From: Myxococcota bacterium
GTDB lineage: Bacteria > Myxococcota_A > Polyangia > HGW-17 > JAJRWW01
NCBI GenBank assembly: GCA_024276595.1
Contig: JAJRWW010000711.1
Span: forward strand, 1 to 6,175
DNA length: 6,175 nt
Direction of reading: 5' to 3'
The notes under the pieces were generated by a model. It was not told the origin of the DNA and did not search any database. It worked only from the letters and a program-made list of their open reading frames with translations. The stretch's first letter is position 1, and the number at the start of each line of letters is the position of its first letter. The position numbers and the translations under genes were made by a program. Below are positions 1 through 6,175 of this stretch, piece after piece.

Positions 1-2
1 CC

Positions 3-746
3 CTACCCCATGAGCACGTAGCGCATGTTGCGACCAGAGCCCACGCGCTCCAGCAGCCCTTCGTCGGCCATGGCCACGATGGCGCGGTGGATCTGCTTGT
101 CGGAGTAGCCCGTCACGTCCCTGAGGCGGGACATGGGCAGCCCCCTCTTGCGCCTGCGGAGGGCCCTGTGCACCGCCCGCCTGACCTCCTCGGTGGGGAC
201 CCGGCTGGCGCGCCCGGGGCGAGCTCTGGCCTTGGCCTTGGCCGTGGGCCTGCTGGTGTCGGCGGGGCGCTGGGCTCGGGTGGATGTGGTCCGCCTGGCT
301 CGGGGTCGCTCGACGTACCGGTACACGGTCCGCCGCATCTCCCCCTCCTTGAGGACCTCTCCTGCCTCTCGCAGCTTTCGCAGGGCCCGATGAAGCTGCA
401 TGTGGGAGAAGCCTGTCTCCTGGCGAAGGTCGGCGATGCGCGCCCCATGGGGCCGGTTTTGCAGCAGCTCCCTGAGCCTCACCACCACGTCCTGGGTGCG
501 GACCCACTGGCTGCGGGGGGGGCGCCTGGAGGCGCTGGAAGGCGCGCCTGGCGCTGGAATGCTGGCGAGCAGAGCTTCTGGAATGTCCGCGCTGCTTCTG
601 AGGTTGGAGTCCAGGGTGGCGAGAGCCTGCTTGAGCGACTCCACCATGGCCTCCCGCTCTCCCTCTAGCAGGGCCACGATGCGCGCGGTTGTCTCCCGAA
701 GAATGGCCTCGATCTGCTGGGAAAGGTCACTACCGGTGCGGGTCAT
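3..746 (-). CDS. Double winged-helix (wHTH) protein with basic linker; putative DNA-binding regulator
   Basis: I do not recognise a named family for this 247-residue protein. Residues 1-50 are charged and heptad-like (coiled-coil or dimerisation helix), followed by an Ala/Pro/Ser-rich stretch to about 80. Two similar segments follow, at about 84-147 and 184-247. Each reads helix, helix, recognition-type helix (from S114 and S215), then a short wing ending in a YRYV or RYVLM strand. They share the pattern LRxxTGxSxxQxHRA, so this is an internal duplication of a winged-helix fold. Residues 148-183 between them are rich in Arg, Lys, Ala, Pro and Thr (KAKARARPGR), like histone H1-type or AT-hook-like tails. 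I infer a sequence-specific or nucleoid-associated DNA-binding protein. The ATG at 746 has only a weak Shine-Dalgarno match (AGG, 9 nt upstream), but a good promoter lies just before it. The stop is at 3-5. It lies downstream of clpB in the same orientation but probably has its own transcript. The coding call is firm; the function is inferred. Confidence 0.85.
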   Translation of the reverse strand: MTRTGSDLSQQIEAILRETTARIVALLEGEREAMVESLKQALATLDSNLRSSADIPEALLASIPAPGAPSSASRRPPRSQWVRTQDVVVRLRELLQNRPHGARIADLRQETGFSHMQLHRALRKLREAGEVLKEGEMRRTVYRYVERPRARRTTSTRAQRPADTSRPTAKAKARARPGRASRVPTEEVRRAVHRALRRRKRGLPMSRLRDVTGYSDKQIHRAIVAMADEGLLERVGSGRNMRYVLMG

Positions 747-771
747 GGGGCTGTGCCTGGTGCCTCTTCGT

Positions 772-789
772 GCGCATCAGAGTATGCGC
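772..789. promoter_or_regulatory. Inverted repeat over the -10 region; candidate operator
   Basis: GCGCAT (772-777) and ATGCGC (784-789) form a perfect 6+6 inverted repeat with a 6-nt centre. It covers the -10 element and probable start site of the promoter for the winged-helix gene. A repressor site in this place would block RNA polymerase. The adjacent gene encodes a likely DNA-binding protein, so autoregulation is possible, but this is inference from position only. Confidence 0.35.
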
Positions 790-808
790 GGCCACAGCGC
801 CATGTCAA
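781..808 (-). promoter_or_regulatory. Sigma-70-like promoter for the double wHTH gene
   Basis: Read on the minus strand, a perfect -35 TTGACA (808-803) is followed by a 16-nt spacer and a -10 CATACT (786-781, four of six matches to TATAAT). The predicted transcription start, around 772-775, gives a leader of about 27 nt. The position directly upstream of the 746 start codon supports the call. It also argues that the gene does not depend only on read-through from clpB. Confidence 0.55.
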
Positions 809-900
809 CGAGCCATCCGCGCTGGGCGTCGGCTCGGGGCGCAGGCCTGCCGGTGCAGACAGCCAATTGCCTGCTCGCGCAGAATCGATTTGACAAGAGA

Positions 901-3516
<2,616 letters not shown>

Positions 3517-3584
3517 TGTCTTCCTCGCTTGTCAGCCTGGCCGCAGAGCCCACCGCAGCCGAGGAGCCCAAAGGACACCCGGCG

Positions 3585-3604
3585 CGGCCCCTTTGGCCGT
3601 TTTT
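3585..3604 (+). terminator. Small intrinsic-terminator-like hairpin with T5, plus strand
   Basis: CGGCC (3585-3589), loop CCTTT and GGCCG (3595-3599) are followed directly by TTTTT (3600-3604). The stem is only 5 bp, plus a possible G-U pair. An overlapping alternative stem, CCAAAGG/CCTTTGG (3568-3574 with 3590-3596), uses part of the same sequence. On the plus strand this has the form of a weak rho-independent terminator, yet no plus-strand gene lies upstream of it. It could stop antisense transcription entering the region from clpB, or be chance in GC-rich DNA. Confidence 0.3.
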
Positions 3605-3616
3605 CACTCGTCTCAC

Positions 3617-3644
3617 AAGGTAAGCTCCATTGCAGCCAAGTCAA
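3617..3644 (-). promoter_or_regulatory. Candidate promoter for clpB
   Basis: On the minus strand, TTGACT (3644-3639, five of six) is followed by a 16-nt spacer and TACCTT (3622-3617, only three of six). Transcription would start near 3610, leaving a leader of about 95 nt before the clpB ATG. The weak -10 keeps confidence low. I looked for a sigma-32 pair (CTTGAA / CCCCAT) and for a CIRCE inverted repeat and found neither in 3517-3772. Confidence 0.35.
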
Positions 3645-3733
3645 CCGCCCCCAGAGACGGATCGGCCGCCAGGCGGGCTGTGGGACCCGGCTCTCGGCGC
3701 TCACACCCGAAGCAGAGCCAGCGTCCACACCGG

Positions 3734-3760
3734 TTGACAGCGGCATACGATAGGTGTCAT
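3734..3760 (+). promoter_or_regulatory. Candidate promoter for tRNA-Leu and the HAD gene
   Basis: A perfect TTGACA at 3734-3739 is followed by a 15-nt spacer and TGTCAT (3755-3760, four of six). The inferred start, near 3767, is only a few bases ahead of the mature tRNA 5' end at 3773. That is a usual distance for a tRNA promoter. The -35 is convincing; the exact -10 is uncertain because the spacer is short. Confidence 0.5.
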
Positions 3761-3772
3761 TGCTGGCTCAGA

Positions 3773-3854
3773 GCCCGGATGGCGAAACAGGTAGACGCAA
3801 GGGACTTAAAATCCCTCGGGGCGACCCGTGCCGGTTCGATTCCGGCTCCGGGCA
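3773..3854 (+). tRNA. tRNA-Leu (anticodon UAA)
   Basis: The cloverleaf can be drawn by hand. The acceptor GCCCGGA (3773-3779) pairs with TCCGGGC (3847-3853), with discriminator A3854. The anticodon stem AGGGA/TCCCT encloses loop CTTAAAA with anticodon TAA at 3807-3809. The long class II variable arm is CGGG-GCGA-CCCG (3817-3828). The T-arm GCCGG-TTCGATT-CCGGC occupies 3830-3846. The long variable arm, A73 discriminator and anticodon all agree with leucine. The 3' CCA is not encoded (GAA follows), so CCA must be added enzymatically. The anticodon decodes UUA and UUG. Confidence 0.96.
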
Positions 3855-3856
3855 GA

Positions 3857-3861
3857 AAGGA
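3857..3861 (+). promoter_or_regulatory. Ribosome binding site that sets the TTG start of the HAD gene
   Basis: AAGGA at 3857-3861 lies 7 nt before the TTG at 3869 and only 2 nt past the last base of tRNA-Leu. It is the only Shine-Dalgarno-like site in reach of a start codon in the correct frame. It therefore decides the start of the downstream gene. Confidence 0.7.
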
Positions 3862-3868
3862 CAGACAG

Positions 3869-4675
3869 TTGACGGAAAGCAAGCGCAGCCTGGCTGACAT
3901 CAAGGCGTTCATCACCGACATGGATGGCACCCTCTACGTTAGCGAGCGAGCGGTGCCCGGAGCGGTGGACTTCATCGCCCTGCTGAGGGAGAGGGGCTAC
4001 CCGTTCATGTTTCTCACCAACAACTCCTCGGCTCGGGCCGTGACCTTCCGCGACAGGCTCAGGCGCCTGGGCATTCCCGCGGAGACGTCGGAGATCATGA
4101 CCTCCGGCGAGGCCACGGCCCATTATCTATGGGCCGACACCTCTTGCAGGCGGATCTTTTTGCTGGGCACACCGGCGCTCCGGGAGGAGTTCGAGGAGAA
4201 GGGCTTTGTGCTCGCCGACAGCGGTGCCGCGGACGCGGTGGTGCTCGGCTTCGACACTACCCTCACCTATGAGCGGCTGAAGCGGGCCTGTTTGCTCGTG
4301 GCAGAGGGCTGCCCCTACTACGCCACCCACCCCGACTACACCTGCATCACAGATGAGGGGCTCATCCCGGACATCGGCTCCTTCATCGAGGCGATCAAGT
4401 CGGTGACCGGTCGGGTGCCCCACGTCATCGGCAAGCCTCAACCAGAGATTGTCGCGGCGGCCCTGGCAAAGCTGGGTCACACGGCGGAGGAGACCGCCAT
4501 GGTGGGGGACCAGCTAGACACGGACATGACCATGGCCAACCGCTCCGGGCTCTATGGCGTCCTGGTGTTCTCTGGTGAGACCACCAAGAGGGACGCGGCC
4601 AAGAGCCGCGCGGTGGTCCCGGACCTCCTGTGCAGCTCGGTGGTACGCCTGGCCGAGCGTCTACAGCAGCTCTGA
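3869..4675 (+). CDS. HAD-superfamily hydrolase, subfamily IIA (NagD / p-nitrophenylphosphatase-like)
   Basis: This is a 268-residue cytoplasmic phosphatase of the haloacid dehalogenase superfamily. Motif I is DMDGT with nucleophile D17 and acid/base D19. Motif II is FLTNNSS with T50. The C2-type cap lies between motif II and motif III and contains the family-typical VLGFDTTLTY and ATHPDYTC segments. Motif III is GKPQPE with K189. Motif IV is GDQLDTD with Mg-binding D214 and D219. All four motifs are intact and the length fits the HAD-IIA family (NagD, AraL, phosphoglycolate or p-nitrophenyl phosphatases). The substrate cannot be read from sequence; a small phosphorylated metabolite is likely. 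The start must precede D17. The only start-type codon with a good ribosome site is TTG at 3869, and the next Met (M18) lies inside motif I. The frame stays open upstream through the tRNA, but that part is not plausible protein. The gene follows tRNA-Leu by 14 bp and is probably co-transcribed with it. Confidence 0.93.
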   Translation: MTESKRSLADIKAFITDMDGTLYVSERAVPGAVDFIALLRERGYPFMFLTNNSSARAVTFRDRLRRLGIPAETSEIMTSGEATAHYLWADTSCRRIFLLGTPALREEFEEKGFVLADSGAADAVVLGFDTTLTYERLKRACLLVAEGCPYYATHPDYTCITDEGLIPDIGSFIEAIKSVTGRVPHVIGKPQPEIVAAALAKLGHTAEETAMVGDQLDTDMTMANRSGLYGVLVFSGETTKRDAAKSRAVVPDLLCSSVVRLAERLQQL

Positions 4676-4851
4676 GCGCGTCCGGTCTCTCCACGCCCGC
4701 CCGACATGGCTCCGCCGCTCCGCTAGATCCCTCGAGGACGAGAATCTGTGGCAAATGGGTCAAGCTTTAGATCAGGCGCCCGACGCGGCACGAGCCAGCC
4801 GGCGCACGTGCGACGGCCGGCGACGAGTGTCGCCGTGCTGAGGGGAGGGGG

Positions 4852-4882
4852 CCCCGCGGGCCAGGGGTAGTGGCCTGCGGGG
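4852..4882. terminator. GC-rich stem-loop, possible factor-dependent 3' end of the HAD transcript
   Basis: CCCCGCGGGCCA (4852-4863) pairs with TGGCCTGCGGGG (4871-4882) over 12 bp with a single G-U pair and a 7-nt loop. This is a very stable stem, about 180 nt past the HAD stop. No U-tract follows, so it is not a classical intrinsic terminator. It may act as an RNA 3'-end stabiliser or roadblock. Confidence 0.35.
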
Positions 4883-4906
4883 GAGGGGAACCGCAGAGTT
4901 CCCCTC
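4883..4906. repeat. Perfect inverted repeat abutting the previous stem-loop
   Basis: GAGGGGAAC (4883-4891) and GTTCCCCTC (4898-4906) form a perfect 9-bp stem with a 6-nt loop, CGCAGA. It starts on the base after the preceding hairpin ends, so the two would stack in RNA. No T-run follows on either strand. Confidence 0.45.
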
Positions 4907-5012
4907 TACAGTCAGGCTAGCGAGGCCCCAGCTACGTGCAGAAGCACCAACATCGGCGCCCACCGCTGGTCGACACCGCCTCGTGGGTCTGAGGCGCCGC
5001 CTCGCCAGCCGT

Positions 5013-5040
5013 TTGCAATTGGCTCACCACCTGTGCTAAT
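5013..5040 (+). promoter_or_regulatory. Promoter with extended -10 for the Cys-rich lipoprotein
   Basis: TTGCAA (5013-5018, four of six) is followed by a 16-nt spacer and GCTAAT (5035-5040, four of six). A TG dinucleotide sits at 5032-5033, the extended -10 position. Transcription would start near 5047, leaving a leader of about 22 nt that carries the ribosome site AAAGGAG at 5055-5061. Confidence 0.45.
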
Positions 5041-5068
5041 GGAAAAACATAGCCAAAGGAGTGTGAGC

Positions 5069-5923
5069 ATGCGCAAGACAATGACCATGATGGTGGCATC
5101 GTTGTTTCTCCTGTCGTTTGCTGCCTGCGGGGACGACGACACGGCGGGCGGAAACAACAACAACACGGCCAACTGCACGGACCTGGATGGAGACGGCTAC
5201 GGCGTGGGCGCCGACTGCCTGGGTGCCGACTGCAACGACAGCGACAGTGCCTGCTACGCCGTGGGCGACGCCTGCTGCACGACAACCGACTGCACGGACC
5301 TGGACGGAGACGGCTACGGCGTGGGCGCCGACTGCCTGGGCGCCGACTGCGACGACGCAGACATCTCCTGCTACGAAGGCGCCTGCTGTGGCGACTGCGT
5401 GGACGTGGACGGGGATGGCTTTGGGGAGGGCACGGACTGCCAGGGCCCCGACTGCGACGACAACGACGTGAGCTGCTGGGTGGGAGCCTGCTGCCCTGCA
5501 CCGTGCGTGGACGTGGACGGGGATGGCTACGGAGAGGGGGCTGGCTGCCTGGGTCCGGACTGCAACGACGAGGACGTGGCATGCAACGCGGGCGCCTGCT
5601 GTCCCGCCGGAAACGGCGGCGTGGGCGAGGCATGCGGCGACGTGAGCCAGTGCACCGACATCACGAGCGGAACCCCGGAGTGTCTCACCTCCGTGGGTGG
5701 CTACTTCAACTTCCCAGGCGGCTACTGCACGGGTAACGGCTGCGTGCCAGGGGACTCCTGTGACAGCGACACCGGAGTCTGCGTGGACCTCTTTGGTTTC
5801 ATGCAGTACTGCCTCAAGCCCTGCACCGTGCCCTCCGAGTGCCGCGAGGCAGAGGGATACACCTGCACCACGCTCCCAGGGGGTCAGGCAGGAGATCCCA
5901 CCTACTGCATCCCGGCCGCCTAG
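5069..5923 (+). CDS. Cys-rich lipoprotein with four DxDGDG metal-binding-like repeats
   Basis: This 284-residue protein starts with a lipoprotein signal (MRKT, hydrophobic core, lipobox FAAC) and is predicted to be lipidated at C20. Gly at the next position gives no Asp-type inner-membrane retention signal, so the outer membrane is plausible. A short DDD/Asn-rich tether (22-35) leads into four tandem repeats at 36-74, 75-109, 110-145 and 146-181. Each has six cysteines spaced C-x13-C-x4-C-x6-C-x4/6-CC. Each starts with a D-x-D-G-D-G-Y/F loop like EF-hand, dockerin or thrombospondin-3 Ca loops. The acidic residue at loop position 12 is D49, D88 and D123 in repeats 1-3 but G159 in repeat 4. The repeats also recall the 'putative metal-binding motif' (MopE-like) of myxobacterial surface proteins. 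Residues 182-284 hold twelve more cysteines in an EGF-like or disulfide-knot arrangement. The true start is the ATG at 5069, because AGGAG lies 7 nt upstream and the lipoprotein signal begins there. A GTG at 5033 in the same frame lies in the promoter. The biological role is unknown; a disulfide-rich, cation-binding surface protein is the best description. Confidence 0.88.
   Translation: MRKTMTMMVASLFLLSFAACGDDDTAGGNNNNTANCTDLDGDGYGVGADCLGADCNDSDSACYAVGDACCTTTDCTDLDGDGYGVGADCLGADCDDADISCYEGACCGDCVDVDGDGFGEGTDCQGPDCDDNDVSCWVGACCPAPCVDVDGDGYGEGAGCLGPDCNDEDVACNAGACCPAGNGGVGEACGDVSQCTDITSGTPECLTSVGGYFNFPGGYCTGNGCVPGDSCDSDTGVCVDLFGFMQYCLKPCTVPSECREAEGYTCTTLPGGQAGDPTYCIPAA
5174..5611 (+). repeat. 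Four tandem intragenic repeats of 105-117 bp
   Basis: Units begin at 5174, 5291, 5396 and 5504, each on a TGC Cys codon. Units 1 and 2 differ at only three positions over their first 66 bases. Units 3 and 4 share their first 24 bases exactly and diverge later. The pattern suggests an older two-unit array followed by a more recent duplication or gene conversion of units 1 and 2. Unit lengths are multiples of three, so gain or loss of a unit would keep the frame. Confidence 0.85.
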
Positions 5924-5937
5924 GCGTGCCCGACCTA

Positions 5938-5965
5938 GCGCGGCGAGCTTCTCTGCTCGCCGCGC
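5938..5965. terminator. Perfect 11-bp GC hairpin after the lipoprotein stop
   Basis: GCGCGGCGAGC (5938-5948) and GCTCGCCGCGC (5955-5965) form a perfect 11-bp stem with a 6-nt loop, TTCTCT. It begins 14 nt after the TAG. Its place and strength suggest a transcript 3' end, but the following bases (CCGCCCACA) hold no T-run. It could be a rho-assisted or stabilising stem rather than a classical terminator. Confidence 0.5.
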
Positions 5966-6038
5966 CCGCCCACATCTGCTCTCGCCGGTCCGGTCCTTTC
6001 TGCTTGCAAGCCCTGTCCGATTCCACGTCATCAACCCC

Positions 6039-6065
6039 TTGACACCCTTGGGGCCATTCGATAAA
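6039..6065 (+). promoter_or_regulatory. Candidate promoter for tRNA-Phe
   Basis: A perfect TTGACA at 6039-6044 is followed by a 15-nt spacer and GATAAA (6060-6065, four of six). TAAACA at 6062-6067 is an alternative with a 17-nt spacer. The GC-rich bases just after (GACGCCC) resemble the discriminator of stringently controlled stable-RNA promoters. The mature tRNA begins at 6079, a normal distance downstream. Confidence 0.6.
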
Positions 6066-6078
6066 CAAGACGCCCTGA

Positions 6079-6151
<73 letters not shown>

Positions 6152-6175
6152 TTCTTTCGACGGGATCAGGCGAGG

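Larger units (their letters stand above)
4676..5012. other. Non-coding gap with a palindrome and three GC-rich hairpins
   Basis: I find no credible gene here; the open frames on either strand are Arg/Pro/Ala-rich shadows without ribosome sites. The first 125 bases after the HAD stop hold nothing I recognise. From 4803 to 4906 there are four structural elements: a 10-bp palindrome CGCACGTGCG (4803-4812), a 7-bp hairpin (4818-4835), a 12-bp hairpin (4852-4882) and a 9-bp hairpin (4883-4906). None is followed by a T-run. From 4907 to 5012 I see nothing further before the promoter of the next gene. Confidence 0.6.

Noticed and set aside
841..850. GCAGGCCTGC palindrome downstream of clpB as a terminator
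   Set aside because: It is a 10-base self-complementary stretch with no real loop and no T-run on the minus strand. I could not find a convincing clpB terminator in 747-900.
890..895. TTGACA on the plus strand just right of the wHTH/clpB gap
   Set aside because: A matching -10 would fall inside the antisense of the clpB 3' end and no plus-strand gene follows. It is probably chance.
3517..3772. CIRCE or sigma-32 heat-shock element upstream of clpB
   Set aside because: Neither the TTAGCACTC-type inverted repeat nor a CTTGAA/CCCCAT pair is present by eye.
4772..4963. A 63-residue minus-strand frame in the gap
   Set aside because: Its Arg/Pro/Ala-rich composition follows the GC hairpins, and I see no ribosome site or domain.

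Overview
The window looks like chromosomal DNA of a high-GC Gram-negative bacterium, most plausibly a myxobacterium or another lineage of the former Deltaproteobacteria. Three things point there: strong GC bias at third codon positions, a Cys/Asp-rich lipoprotein of the 'DxDGDGYG ... DCDD' type that is common in those groups, and sigma-70-like promoters in front of isolated tRNA genes. The assignment rests on composition and protein style, not on any database comparison.

Layout. The left 3.5 kb is read leftward. A full-length ClpB disaggregase gene (901-3516, minus) is followed, after 154 bp holding its own promoter, by a gene for an unrecognised DNA-binding-type protein with two winged-helix repeats joined by a basic linker (3-746, minus). 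From about 3.73 kb everything is read rightward. A tRNA-Leu(UAA) gene (3773-3854) is followed only 14 bp later by a TTG-started HAD-IIA phosphatase gene (3869-4675). Next comes a 393-bp gap that holds a run of GC-rich hairpins and then a promoter. After it lies a Cys-rich, Ca-loop-like repeat lipoprotein (5069-5923), then a GC-rich hairpin, a promoter and a tRNA-Phe(GAA) gene (6079-6151). Neither tRNA gene encodes the 3' CCA.

How the parts relate. The clpB and tRNA-Leu/HAD units are divergent and share a roughly 256-bp intergenic region, in which I can place a candidate promoter for each direction. The HAD gene has almost no room for its own promoter and is most simply read as the second cistron of a tRNA-mRNA transcript. 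The lipoprotein and tRNA-Phe each have a plausible promoter and look like separate units. No functional link between the neighbouring genes is evident.

I do not see a phage, transposon, CRISPR array, toxin-antitoxin pair or defence system. The least ordinary items are the double winged-helix protein with a palindrome over its promoter, the tRNA-Leu/HAD arrangement, the tandem-repeat lipoprotein, and the structured gap at 4.80-4.91 kb.
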